64,000 nucleotides of DNA from Paraburkholderia nodosa (GCF_001718195.1 NZ_MCNV01000002.1:248001-312000), one strand, 5' to 3'; shown: positions 54,876 to 63,847, numbered from the stretch's first letter. Notes: generated by a model from the sequence alone, not told the origin. A program made the numbers and translations.

Positions 54876-56510
54876 TCACGCGAGCATGACGAGAACAATC
54901 GTGCCTATCCCGGTGAGGATGGCCACGATGATCGTCCACGGGATGGCGAGTTTCATGACCGCGCCTTCCTGCCCCTTGATACCGGTGATGCTGGTGCCCA
55001 GCACGATATTCGCGGGGCCGATGGCGTTGCCGTAGGCGCTGCCTGCGGCCTGCGCCGCCACGATCGCCTCCACGGGCAGCGAATGCAAATGCGCGACGTC
55101 GCTCTGCAAGCCGCCGAACAGGACGTTCGATGCGGTGCTGCTCGACGTCATGAACGCGCCAAGCGCGCCAATCACACTGGCGATGCCCGCGTAGACGAGC
55201 GGGGGCGAGGCGTCGGCAATACCGTGCGCGAGCACCATGGTCTGTCCGCTGTGATCGAGAACCCGGCTCGTCACGAGGAACGCGATGACCGGCAGCGACG
55301 CGGGCACGCCATCCACGATGAGCGAGCGCCCGAGGTTCTCCTTGCCATGACGCGACTGCCACGCCCCGTAGTAGCCATTCGCGCGATACACGATCCACAC
55401 GATGATGGCCGATATCAGCAGCATCGTGCCCGGATGGGTGAACGGCGCAAACGGCGCATAACGTGTGACCGCCGCGTTCGTCACGCCGAACCCTGTGGTC
55501 ACTTCGGGAAACGGCAGACCGATACGGAACTGCCGCAAGGCGTTATTCAGCGGATCGATCAGCAAAATACCCAGCGTGACGACCGTGAGCACGACATACG
55601 GCAGAAAAGCCATGCCGATGCTCATCACCGGCTCGCTCGCGTCCGACTCGGTACGGACCGCCGTTTCGTCCATTGCGGGCCGCTCCGGCACATCGGCTTG
55701 CGGAACCGGCTCGCTGAAACGGCGCCAGCGGGAGAGCGGGTACAGTGCGATCATCGCAATGGCCGCCGCGAGGAACGTCGAGAGTTCCGGGCTCAGGAAC
55801 GCGAAAATCAGTTGCCCAAAGCCGAGTATCGTGCCAAGAATCAGGACAAGCGGCCATGCATGACGCACTGCGGCCCAGCGTCCGTACAACCATACGATCA
55901 GCAGTCCACCAAAATAGGTGGGAATCAACAGCAGTAGCGAGGATTCGAATGCGGCCCGCGTCACGTCCTGTACATCCGCCACCTGCAAGGTCGCCAGCCA
56001 GCCGACGCCAAGCGTGCCGAAGAACCGGGCCCATGCATGCGCAATGATCGAAATGGCGGCTGCATAAACCGGCCTGACGCCAATTGCGAGCAGAAGCGGA
56101 GCCACAACGGCAATCGGCGCGCCGAAGCCCGCGATACCCTGAAGAAACGATGAAAAGACCCAGCCGAGCCCGAGAATGACGAACAATTCATTCCGGCTAA
56201 AGCGGGAAATCCCTTGCCGGAGGGCGTCGTATCCGCCAGCCTGTTTGGTGATCTGATAGAGCAACAATGCCGGCCACATAACGTAGAGGATGAATATGGC
56301 GTCCCATACGCCCTTGGCGCTTGCGACAGTCAATGTCCCAAGTGGAGTGCGGAATGCGAAAAAGGCGATCAAACCCGCCACGAACATTGCACCCGGACCG
56401 GCCTCAGGCGCGCGCCAGCGAAGCGGCACGAGAAAGACGAGCAGCGCGACGATCGAAAGTGTTGCCAGAATCCAGTGAATCAGATTGACCGGAATTGATG
56501 TGTCAGTCAT
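54876..56510 (-). CDS. LctP-family permease (L-lactate permease type)
   Basis: A 544-residue inner membrane protein with 12 or more helices of the LctP/LldP family; typical segments are ASAKGVWDAIFILYVMWPALLLYQI and GLGWVFSSFLQGIAGFGAPIAVVAPLLL. The family carries lactate or glycolate with protons. First gene in a leftward unit with a small membrane protein, gamma-glutamyltransferase and an anion permease, so it may import a different organic acid or amide here. No lld dehydrogenase genes are nearby. Confidence 0.87.
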   Translation of the reverse strand: MTDTSIPVNLIHWILATLSIVALLVFLVPLRWRAPEAGPGAMFVAGLIAFFAFRTPLGTLTVASAKGVWDAIFILYVMWPALLLYQITKQAGGYDALRQGISRFSRNELFVILGLGWVFSSFLQGIAGFGAPIAVVAPLLLAIGVRPVYAAAISIIAHAWARFFGTLGVGWLATLQVADVQDVTRAAFESSLLLLIPTYFGGLLIVWLYGRWAAVRHAWPLVLILGTILGFGQLIFAFLSPELSTFLAAAIAMIALYPLSRWRRFSEPVPQADVPERPAMDETAVRTESDASEPVMSIGMAFLPYVVLTVVTLGILLIDPLNNALRQFRIGLPFPEVTTGFGVTNAAVTRYAPFAPFTHPGTMLLISAIIVWIVYRANGYYGAWQSRHGKENLGRSLIVDGVPASLPVIAFLVTSRVLDHSGQTMVLAHGIADASPPLVYAGIASVIGALGAFMTSSSTASNVLFGGLQSDVAHLHSLPVEAIVAAQAAGSAYGNAIGPANIVLGTSITGIKGQEGAVMKLAIPWTIIVAILTGIGTIVLVMLA

Positions 56511-56994
56511 CTCCTTCCCTCATACCGACACAGTCTCCGCTGACGTTGGGAGATTCGGCTCGGAAATCGATTTAACTGATGATAGTCGCTTTTGTTTAAG
56601 CCGCAAGCTAAAAATCCAGTGACTTATTTCGTTGTGCAACATTTTTCCGATTTGAGTGGCTTATCCATTCTTCGAAAATTTGTTATTTAACGTCGTTCTC
56701 AATCGATTACCGACAGTCGAATAAAACAAAAAACTATCTCGTGAACGAATCGCAGGTTTCCCTCGATTTCTGTCAACAATGATTGCGTGCGCAATGAAAC
56801 ATCGGCATTTCGGCAGGCGAGACGTCCCGCGTGCTTTGACGCCGTTCGCGCGCCACTAGGCCAGGTTTGCTAACGCAATCGACCGTTGCGCGATACATCG
56901 CCCCTGAAAGCGAACGGCATCCTAAAACACAGCACACGTCCCCGATTCGCGGCTCATGTCAGGCGCTTGCCAGCACTGACGCAGGAATGACTGT
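56511..56994. other. AT-rich intergenic region upstream of the LctP unit
   Basis: About 480 bases. The segment 56575-56790 is markedly AT-rich and probably contains the LctP promoter and regulatory sites, but I cannot place them. No supported gene. Confidence 0.45.
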
Positions 56995-57258
56995 TCAGCT
57001 CATCGGCCACCGTGCGCGCCCATCGCATGAAAGCCTGCGCTGATGCTCGACCTCGCGTCTGAGCAGTTCGCGGTGCAGCGTCATGGTCTGCATGATGTCG
57101 CGCATCACGCAAAGCAAGTCTTCTCCTGCCACGCTGGCGGTGCCGCATTCCCGCTGACGCTGGACGCACACCGTGAGCGCCGCCAGCCGCCGTCGAGCTT
57201 CCGCGAGGTGAAGGTCTGCGGTCAGAAGCTCGAGTTCCTCGGTCGATGGGTCGTTCAT
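56995..57258 (-). CDS. Small hypothetical protein, 87 aa
   Basis: An 87-residue helical protein starting MNDPSTEELELLTADLHLAEARRRLAALTVCVQRQREC. GGAGAGG precedes ATG 57258. The N-terminal half looks like a coiled coil; the C-terminus is basic. No family recognised. Confidence 0.5.
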   Translation of the reverse strand: MNDPSTEELELLTADLHLAEARRRLAALTVCVQRQRECGTASVAGEDLLCVMRDIMQTMTLHRELLRREVEHQRRLSCDGRARWPMS

Positions 57259-57673
57259 GATGCCCCTCTCCGGATTCGCCGCAATCGGCCGCAACGAATG
57301 GCAAGGCTGGCACCGCGACCAGCCCAGTATATGCCTCGCACAGGTTTGCCGCTGACGCCGGCTGGGATGTTGCTGCACCTGACGCAGCCGCGTTCAGGAT
57401 CGCTGTTGTCGACCTACGATCCGCGACGCAATGGCCTGCTCTCGACGCGCACGCGGGTCCGGAACGCGTGAGGATGCCGGTCGAAACTATCGCTGTACAA
57501 ATGAAGGCGGCGGCGTAGTATGAAAACATCCGTCGACTGCGACCGATCCCGCCGCTCCTCCTGCTGCCACTTCTCAGGGATCGCGCCGCTCCCCTCCATC
57601 GCAGACCACGAGTACCGCCGGCCGAAGATTCGGACGGCTTGCGGATTCCTCACTGGGATTCAGGGAGAGACCT
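57259..57673. other. Intergenic region, no gene supported
   Basis: About 415 bases between divergent small genes. It has arginine-rich shadow frames only. It should carry promoters for the genes at 57258 and 57674. Confidence 0.4.
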
Positions 57674-57889
57674 ATGCGTTCAGATCCAGACCGCTTTCAT
57701 ATCGACCCAACGCCACGCCGGGCGGATGGGGAATACATGGCGCACGTGCGCATCAGCACCAGGCGAATCGATGGGAGCGAGTGCGAAGTCCATTCCAGCG
57801 GCGATCTCGCGGGATTCGACGCGCGCGAGGATGCGATTGCCTACGCAGAAAATTGGGCGAAGCGATGGCTGGATGCCCGCTTTGGCTAG
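57674..57889 (+). CDS. Small hypothetical protein, 71 aa
   Basis: A 71-residue protein MRSDPDRFHIDPTPRRADG, with central VRISTRRIDGSECEVHSSGDLAGFDAREDAIAYAENWAKRWLDARFG. The pattern is typical of small single-domain Burkholderia proteins of unknown function. GGAGAG precedes ATG 57674. Confidence 0.6.
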   Translation: MRSDPDRFHIDPTPRRADGEYMAHVRISTRRIDGSECEVHSSGDLAGFDAREDAIAYAENWAKRWLDARFG

Positions 57890-58010
57890 GGTGTCCCATC
57901 GGTTGCTCCGCGCAATTGCCGCGCCGCGGCCTGCTCGGGATGGGGCCATGCCAGGCTAAAGGAAATCGCAGCCGTGTCGTTATACCGGGGGCGAATCCAA
58001 ATGTTCCTGA

Positions 58011-59111
58011 ATGGTGATGGTCGCTGGCATGCCGTACGCGGGAAGAACCCGGTTTCTCGAGAAACGACGCAGTTTTCGGGACGCCACAGAGCTGCGTCTT
58101 TTCCTGGAGAGTGCGGCGGAAAGTTCGCGCCTTCTCGCTGTGGCGGTCCAACTCTTCGGGCTGGTGTCGTGGCTCATGTCCCGGGCATTCGCGAATCCCC
58201 ATGCGCGCTTCGATGTGCCGGGCACGCTGGTAGCCGCCAGCGGCATCCTCCTCGCGATGGGCATGACGTACGCCTCACGGGGACTGCGAATGGACGCGCT
58301 GGGCCGGTTCGCATGCGCAGCGTTCGTGGCACTGGCGTTTCACTCCAATATGCCCGGCACCGGCAATCCTGCGTTCTGGGTCCTGCCGATCGGCGTGGCG
58401 ATCAACGTGGGCATGGCCCCGGTGATCTCCGGGTATTTCAACTATCTCGCAAGTGCACTGACTGTCTGGCTGATCATCTCCCACGGCGAGGTGGTCGCGC
58501 TGATGTCCTCACAGGACCGCAACTGGATTTTGCTGTTTGCGCTCGCCGCCCTTGCGCTCGGTCTCCTGCTCAATCTCCTGTTTACACAGGAGCGGAAAAA
58601 GACATTTCTGGTACAGCGCGAACTGGTACGACTCGCATTCAGGGACACACTCACCGGCATTGCGAATCGCCGTAGCTTCATGCTGGAGGTCAATGAATGC
58701 CAGGACCGCCGGTCCAGTGAGGAATTCTGGCTGTTGCTCATCGATGTCGACGACTTCAAGCAAATCAACGACACCGCGGGGCACCACGCCGGCGACGAGG
58801 TCCTGGCCGCCGTGGCGCGCACCATCGAGGAAAGCGCCAGCCCGCACCTTTGCGGTCGCCTTGGCGGCGAAGAGTTCGGCGTGATCTTCCCGGGCAACCA
58901 GCAAAGCGCCAAAACCCTCGCACGTGAAATCTGCGGCACCGTAGCGGCGGCGCGAATTTCCGGACACAGGGTAACGGTCAGTATTGGGGTCTCGAGCATC
59001 TCGGAGCTAATCGGTGTACCCGAAACGTTTCGGCTCGCCGACCGTGCGCTCTACGAAGCGAAACGGCAAGGCAAAAACCGATGCGTGGTCGCCGAACCGG
59101 CGTCGTGGTGA
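58011..59111 (+). CDS. Membrane diguanylate cyclase (GGEEF)
   Basis: About 366 residues. Five or six hydrophobic helices (residues 40-200) lead to a GGDEF-family domain with DTLTGIANRRSF, LLLIDVDDFKQINDTAGHHAGDEVL and the active motif RLGGEEFGVIFPG. No EAL. It makes c-di-GMP. The start is uncertain, as ATG 58011, 58017 and 58029 are all in frame with no strong Shine-Dalgarno site. The stop overlaps a GTG start of a short downstream ORF. Confidence 0.87.
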   Translation: MVMVAGMPYAGRTRFLEKRRSFRDATELRLFLESAAESSRLLAVAVQLFGLVSWLMSRAFANPHARFDVPGTLVAASGILLAMGMTYASRGLRMDALGRFACAAFVALAFHSNMPGTGNPAFWVLPIGVAINVGMAPVISGYFNYLASALTVWLIISHGEVVALMSSQDRNWILLFALAALALGLLLNLLFTQERKKTFLVQRELVRLAFRDTLTGIANRRSFMLEVNECQDRRSSEEFWLLLIDVDDFKQINDTAGHHAGDEVLAAVARTIEESASPHLCGRLGGEEFGVIFPGNQQSAKTLAREICGTVAAARISGHRVTVSIGVSSISELIGVPETFRLADRALYEAKRQGKNRCVVAEPASW

Positions 59112-59434
59112 CGCGTATCGCGGCACGGCGCGATGCTGTGTCACTATGGCCCGAAGATGCCCTGACACCCGAAGCGGAAGCCGGCCTCGTCAAGGAACTC
59201 ACCAACGTTCTGATCCACGCGGAAGGCTACGATCCCGGCAACCGGATTGCGCAGGGCGTGACTGTGCTCTATCTGCACCGGCCGGCCGCCGTCTATATCG
59301 CCGGGGAGCCCTCGGCGCTGCCGCGCTACCGCATCGTTCCTTCGGCGCCGGAAGGTCAGTACACCGATACATCCCGCGTTAATGCGCGTAGACCGGACCG
59401 AGCCCGGGCGTGTCCTGCCGGGACGAAACCGTAG
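59108..59434 (+). CDS. Tautomerase-like short ORF coupled to the cyclase gene
   Basis: About 108 residues. GTG 59108 overlaps the cyclase stop in GTGA form, a typical coupling. The core LVKELTNVLIHAEGYDPGNRIAQGVTVLYLHRPAAVYIAGEP...PRYRIVPSAPEGQYTD resembles tautomerase-superfamily C-terminal parts, but the catalytic N-terminal proline is missing and the last 20 residues look unstructured. It may be a degenerate gene. Low certainty. Confidence 0.4.
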   Translation: MTRIAARRDAVSLWPEDALTPEAEAGLVKELTNVLIHAEGYDPGNRIAQGVTVLYLHRPAAVYIAGEPSALPRYRIVPSAPEGQYTDTSRVNARRPDRARACPAGTKP

Positions 59435-59732
59435 CCGCACCGGCGCCTGCCGCCGACGAGCCGTCCGCCACGCCGCCATACCCTGAAGCCACCGCGCCGT
59501 TCGGGCGGGCGCGCCTGTCCCAATCGTCTGAATGTTGCGGATGCCGGGCTAGTGAGTGTGGCACGCCGTTCCTCGCCGCCCCGCACCGCTTTTGTATCGC
59601 CATGTATCTGGCCGCCGCGTGGAAACATGGACATACACAAAGCCGACCCTCCCGACACGTTCGGGATACATCGGCACGCTTCAATACGTCAACCGGGCAA
59701 ACCGCCCCGCACGAACCCTGGAGTCGCGAAAC
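59435..59732. other. Intergenic region upstream of the MarR gene
   Basis: About 300 bases without a supported gene; it should hold the marR promoter. Weak GATACAT/ATGTATC repeats at about 59602-59608 and 59665-59671 may be regulator sites but are not compelling. Confidence 0.35.
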
Positions 59733-60209
59733 ATGTCCTGCACCGAAACCGTTCCGCATACCACTGAAGCATCGGGCGGCGTGAGCGCGCAGATCGCCCG
59801 CCACTGCCTGCTGACGCGCACCCGGCAGATCGCACGCGTACTGACCGGCCTTTACGACGACGCGCTACGCCCGCTCGGCATCAGCTCATCCCAGCTTTCG
59901 CTGCTCGTGCTCGTCGCGGAGTACGGCCCGTTGAGCCGCGCCGCGCTCGGGCGCAAGAATCATCACGACCGCACGACGCTCACGCGCAACCTGCAGCCGC
60001 TCATCGCGCACGGCTGGGTCGCCGATGGCGAGCCCGGTGGCGATGGCCGCAGCCGTGCGCTCTCGGTGACGCAAGCGGGCCGCGCCCTGCTTCAGACCGC
60101 AGGATCTGCGTGGTCGACCGCGCAACAGCGCGCCGCCAGCGTGCTTGGCCTCGAGGGCGCGAGCGCGCTCATGAACATCGCGGCGGATCTCCCGTCAGCC
60201 ACCGTCTAA
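59733..60209 (+). CDS. MarR family transcriptional regulator
   Basis: A 158-residue winged-helix regulator with ISSSQLSLLVLVAEYGPLSRAALGRKNHHDRTTLTRNLQPLIAHGWVADGEPGGDGRSRALSVTQAGRALL, the typical MarR DNA-binding part. ATG 59733 follows GGAG. It lies 49 bases upstream of the nitrilase gene, with a perfect palindromic operator in between, and so probably represses the nitrilase until a substrate-like ligand appears. Confidence 0.9.
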   Translation: MSCTETVPHTTEASGGVSAQIARHCLLTRTRQIARVLTGLYDDALRPLGISSSQLSLLVLVAEYGPLSRAALGRKNHHDRTTLTRNLQPLIAHGWVADGEPGGDGRSRALSVTQAGRALLQTAGSAWSTAQQRAASVLGLEGASALMNIAADLPSATV

Positions 60210-60226
60210 TCTTTCTTCATCGTCAA

Positions 60227-60242
60227 TGTTGCATATGCAACA
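60227..60242. promoter_or_regulatory. Perfect 16-bp palindrome TGTTGCATATGCAACA between marR and nitrilase genes
   Basis: A flawless dyad 17 bases upstream of the nitrilase start and 18 after the marR stop. MarR regulators usually bind such 14-20 bp dyads. The half-site GTTGCAT is the same heptamer as in the fadH operators (30196-30243), but arranged head-to-head without a spacer. Confidence 0.6.
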
Positions 60243-60258
60243 CCATCAGGAGCCTGCA

Positions 60259-61251
60259 ATGAAAGTCGTCAAAGCCGCCGCCGTCCAGATCAGCCCCGTG
60301 CTCTACAGCCGCGAGGCAACGGTTGCCAAGGTCGTGCAGAAGATTCTCGAACTCGGCCGCAAAGGCGTGCAGTTCGCCACGTTCCCCGAGACCGTGGTGC
60401 CGTATTATCCGTACTTTTCCGCGGTGCAAACGCCCATGCAATTGCTCGCGGGCACCGAGCATCTGCGCCTGCTCGAACAGTCCGTGACGGTGCCCTCGCC
60501 CGCCACCGACGCGATCGGCGAGGCCGCACGGCAAGCGGGCATGGTGGTCTCGATCGGCGTGAACGAGCGCGACGGCGGCACCATCTACAACACGCAACTG
60601 CTCTTCGACGCCGACGGCACGCTGATCCAGCGCCGCCGCAAGATCACGCCCACGCATTTCGAGCGCATGATCTGGGGCCAGGGCGACGGCTCGGGCCTGC
60701 GCGCCGTGGACAGCAAGGTGGGCCGCATTGGCCAGCTCGCCTGCTTCGAGCACAACAACCCGCTCGCGCGCTACGCAATGATCGCCGACGGCGAGCAGAT
60801 CCATTCGGCCATGTATCCCGGCTCGGCTTTCGGCGAAGGCTTCGCGCAACGCATGGAAATCAATATCCGCCAGCACGCGCTGGAATCCGGCGCCTTCGTC
60901 GTGAACGCAACCGCGTGGCTCGACGCCGACCAGCAGGCGCAGATCATGAACGACACGGGCTGCGCGATCGGGCCGATCTCGGGCGGCTGCTTCACCACCA
61001 TCGTCGCGCCGGACGGCACGCTGATCGGCGAACCGCTGCGCGAGGGCGAAGGCGAAGTCATCGCCGATCTCGACTTCTCGCTGATCGACCGTCGCAAGAT
61101 GCTGATGGATGCGGCCGGCCACTACAACCGCCCGGAACTGCTCAGTCTGCAGATCGACCGCACACCGGCGGCGAACGTTCATGAACGTGTGCAACACGCC
61201 GCTACGGCGACCGCAAACGAAGGCGAGGAGCCGCGCACGATCGTTGCCTGA
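60259..61251 (+). CDS. Nitrilase
   Basis: A 330-residue carbon-nitrogen hydrolase. The catalytic Glu-Lys-Cys set is present: Glu44 in FPETVVPYYP, Lys128 in QRRRKITPTHFERMIWGQGDG and Cys162 in ACFEHNNPL. It converts a nitrile to the acid and ammonia. CFEHNNPL in place of CWENYMPL marks a branch apart from plant-type enzymes. ATG 60259 follows AGGAG. It is followed by genes for an NmrA-like protein and an epoxide hydrolase, making a small catabolic set. Confidence 0.92.
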   Translation: MKVVKAAAVQISPVLYSREATVAKVVQKILELGRKGVQFATFPETVVPYYPYFSAVQTPMQLLAGTEHLRLLEQSVTVPSPATDAIGEAARQAGMVVSIGVNERDGGTIYNTQLLFDADGTLIQRRRKITPTHFERMIWGQGDGSGLRAVDSKVGRIGQLACFEHNNPLARYAMIADGEQIHSAMYPGSAFGEGFAQRMEINIRQHALESGAFVVNATAWLDADQQAQIMNDTGCAIGPISGGCFTTIVAPDGTLIGEPLREGEGEVIADLDFSLIDRRKMLMDAAGHYNRPELLSLQIDRTPAANVHERVQHAATATANEGEEPRTIVA

Positions 61252-61288
61252 GCGCGCACTGATGCGCAGGCTTCTTTCTTTTCTAAAT

Positions 61289-61310
61289 GTGTATATACAC
61301 TCTTTAGTGT
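61289..61310. promoter_or_regulatory. Two overlapping dyads upstream of the NmrA-like gene
   Basis: GTGTATATACAC (61289-61300) is a perfect dyad, and ACACT-N4-AGTGT (61297-61310) shares its ACAC arm. They lie 20 to 40 bases before the start codon at 61330. They may serve as an operator or overlap a promoter -10 (TATATA). The motif differs from the nitrilase operator. Confidence 0.45.
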
Positions 61311-61329
61311 TACGAAACAGGTAAGCGAA

Positions 61330-62265
61330 ATGACCACTCAAAGCCAGCATGACCGTCCGATTCTCGTCACGGGTGCGGCAGGCGCAATCGGCGCCGTCGG
61401 CCGCAGCATCACCGAAAACCTGCTTGCGAAGGGACATCGCGTGCGCGCCTTGGTGCGCCGCGAGGACGCACGCGCCGACGAACTGCGCCGTCTCGGCGCG
61501 CAGGTCGTGCTCGGCGATCTGACCGATCTCGATTCGATGCACCGCGCCATGGAAGGCGTCTCGCGCCTGTACTTCGGCATGTCGGTGTCGCCTGCGTATC
61601 TCGAAGCGACGATCAATACAGCGGCCGTTGCACGCCATCACGGCGTGGAAGCGTTCGTGAACATGTCGCAGATGACCGTCTCGCAGATGAGCATCACCGA
61701 AACCACCGACAGCGTGCAGCAAAAGCAGCACTGGCTCGCCGAGCAGGCGCTCGCCTGGTCGGGCCTGCCCGTCGTCACCGTGCGGCCCACGGTGTTTCTG
61801 GAGAGCTTCTTCCTGCTTCTTGCGGCAGAGGGCGTGCGCAAGCACGACGAACTCGTGCTGCCGCTCGGCCAAGGCCGGACCTCGCCGATCTCGTCGCTCG
61901 ACGTGGCGCGTGCCATCGCGGAGATCCTCGACAATCCGGCGCCGCATATCGGCCAGGTCTATCACCTCACGGGCCTCGAGTCCCGCGATATGGAGCACTA
62001 TGCCCGCCTCTTCTCCGAGGTCCTGGGCCGCACGATCCGCTACCGCGACGTGCCCGTCGAGGCATGGGCTGCGAAGCTGGGCGAGCTCGGGATAACCGCG
62101 CACGTCGTCAAGCATCTCGCGGTCATCGCCGACCTGCATGCGCAAGGCCGCTACGACCGCATGACCGACGACCTGCGCAAGCTCACGGGTCAGGCGCCGA
62201 TCGGCATGCGCGAGTTCGTGACGCACCACGCCGCTGCATTTTCGGGCGGCACGACATCGGCCTGA
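61330..62265 (+). CDS. NmrA-like NAD(P)-binding protein
   Basis: A 311-residue atypical short-chain dehydrogenase/NmrA protein. Nucleotide binding is VTGAAGAIGAVGRSITENLL; later segments GDLTDLDSMHRAMEGVSRLYFGMS and VTVRPTVFLESFFLLLA are typical of quinone oxidoreductase-2/NmrA relatives. It has the catalytic pattern of neither classical SDR. Possible role: redox sensing or reduction of a catabolic intermediate. It is 78 bases after the nitrilase gene. Confidence 0.85.
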   Translation: MTTQSQHDRPILVTGAAGAIGAVGRSITENLLAKGHRVRALVRREDARADELRRLGAQVVLGDLTDLDSMHRAMEGVSRLYFGMSVSPAYLEATINTAAVARHHGVEAFVNMSQMTVSQMSITETTDSVQQKQHWLAEQALAWSGLPVVTVRPTVFLESFFLLLAAEGVRKHDELVLPLGQGRTSPISSLDVARAIAEILDNPAPHIGQVYHLTGLESRDMEHYARLFSEVLGRTIRYRDVPVEAWAAKLGELGITAHVVKHLAVIADLHAQGRYDRMTDDLRKLTGQAPIGMREFVTHHAAAFSGGTTSA

Positions 62266-62417
62266 TGCGATGTGCGTTTGCGTGCCGGGAAATCCGGCGC
62301 GAATTCCGTTGGCGAGCGATGCAAAACTGCAGCACATGCGCGCGCCAGCACCACTACGCCTGGTATTGCGAAGCATCCCCATACGCTCTGCCTCCAATAT
62401 CAGAAAACGGAGTACCT

Positions 62418-63776
62418 ATGTCTGACGATTTTCTCATCCCGTCGCCATCGCGCCGCCGCTTCATGGGCGCGACCGCGGCCGCCGTGGCCGCAGCCTCGCT
62501 GAGCCAACTGGCGTTCTCGCAAACCCTGCAAGGCATCACCGAAGTCAAGTCCGCACCGAACGGCGACAAGACCGCGATTCGCCCGCTGCGCGTGCATGTG
62601 CCCGAAGCGCAGCTCGTCGATCTGCGACGCCGCATCAAGGCCACGCGCTGGCCCGACAAGGAAACCGTGAACGACGATTCGCAAGGCGTGCCGCTCGCAA
62701 TGATGCAGGAGGTCGCCCGCCACTGGTCGACCGACTATGACTGGCGCCGCTGTGAAGCGAAGCTGAACGCGCTGCCGAATTACGTGACCGAAATCGACGG
62801 ACTCGATATTCACTTCATTCATGTGCGCTCGAAGCACGAGAATGCGATGCCGCTCATCGTCACGCACGGTTGGCCTGGCTCGGTCATCGAGCAGTTCAAG
62901 ATCATCGATCCACTGACCAATCCCACGGCTTACGGCGCGAGCGCCTCAGACGCCTTTCATCTGGTGATTCCGTCGCTGCCGGGCTATGGCTTCTCGGCCA
63001 GGCCGACCGAAGTGGGCTGGGGCCCCGAGCGGACCGCGCGCGCGTGGGTCGTGCTGATGAAGCGCCTTGGCTACGACAAGTTCGCGGCGCAAGGCGGCGA
63101 CCTGGGCGGTATCGTCGCGAACGTGATGGCCAAGCAGGCGCCGCCTGAACTGCTCGGCATTCACGTGAATTTCCCGGCGACGATTCCGCCCGAAATCGCC
63201 AAGGCGCTGCAAGCCGGCTCGCCCCCGCCAGCCAATCTCGGCGACGACGAAAAGCACGCCTATGAGCAGCTCGCGAGCGCAGCCAAATCGCGGCGCGCCT
63301 ACGCGCTCGAACAGGGCACGCGCCCGCAAACGCTCTACGGGCTCTCGGATTCGCCGATCGCGCTGGCCAGCTGGCTGCTCGATCACGGCGACGGCTATAT
63401 CCAGCCGGCCGCGGCGCTCACCTCGGCCGTATACGGGCGCGACGTCAACGGCGAATCGGCGGGCGCGATGACGCGCGACGACGTCCTCGACGACATCACG
63501 CTCTACTGGCTGACGAACACGGGCATCTCGGCCGCTCGCTTCTACTGGGAGTCGCACTTCAATTTCCTGGCCGCCGCCGATGTATCGGTGCCGGCCGCGG
63601 TGAGCGTCTTCCCACGCGAGAACTATCAGGCGCCGCGCAGCTGGACCGAGCGCGCCTACCACGACCTCATCTATTACAACCGGCCCGACAAGGGCGGCCA
63701 CTTTGCGGCGTGGGAACAGCCGCAACTGTTCGCGCAAGAGGTGCGAGCGGGCTTGCGGCCGCTGCGGCAGCAATAA
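62418..63776 (+). CDS. Epoxide hydrolase, Tat-exported
   Basis: A 452-residue alpha/beta hydrolase with an N-terminal epoxide hydrolase domain (PLRVHVPEAQLVDLRRRIKATRWPD). A twin-arginine signal is present (SRRRFMGATAAAVAAASLSQLAFSQ). Oxyanion motif HGWPGS (150-155), nucleophile Asp228 in GGDLGG, a base His at about 428 (KGGHFAAWEQP) and PGYGFSARP are all as in microsomal-type epoxide hydrolases. ATG 62418 follows GGAG; the frame is open far upstream but that part is not coding. It turns an epoxide into a diol, presumably in the periplasm. Confidence 0.92.
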   Translation: MSDDFLIPSPSRRRFMGATAAAVAAASLSQLAFSQTLQGITEVKSAPNGDKTAIRPLRVHVPEAQLVDLRRRIKATRWPDKETVNDDSQGVPLAMMQEVARHWSTDYDWRRCEAKLNALPNYVTEIDGLDIHFIHVRSKHENAMPLIVTHGWPGSVIEQFKIIDPLTNPTAYGASASDAFHLVIPSLPGYGFSARPTEVGWGPERTARAWVVLMKRLGYDKFAAQGGDLGGIVANVMAKQAPPELLGIHVNFPATIPPEIAKALQAGSPPPANLGDDEKHAYEQLASAAKSRRAYALEQGTRPQTLYGLSDSPIALASWLLDHGDGYIQPAAALTSAVYGRDVNGESAGAMTRDDVLDDITLYWLTNTGISAARFYWESHFNFLAAADVSVPAAVSVFPRENYQAPRSWTERAYHDLIYYNRPDKGGHFAAWEQPQLFAQEVRAGLRPLRQQ

Positions 63777-63847
63777 CGCGCTGCCATCTCTCCGAGGCGC
63801 CGGGACGCGACTTCCGGCGCCGACCTGAAACCGAAGGAACATCCGAC

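Noticed and set aside
56954..57529. Minus-strand frame of 191 codons overlapping the small gene at 56995-57258
   Set aside because: The alternative frame lacks a ribosome site and family pattern, while the 87-aa frame has GGAGAGG upstream.
59600..59675. ATGTATC and GATACAT repeats upstream of the MarR gene
   Set aside because: Arms are 7 bases and 63 bases apart with no clear dyad centre, too weak to call an operator.
60223..62397. 724-codon minus-strand frame opposite the nitrilase and NmrA-like genes
   Set aside because: Its translation has no family pattern and crosses two clear plus-strand genes and the operators.
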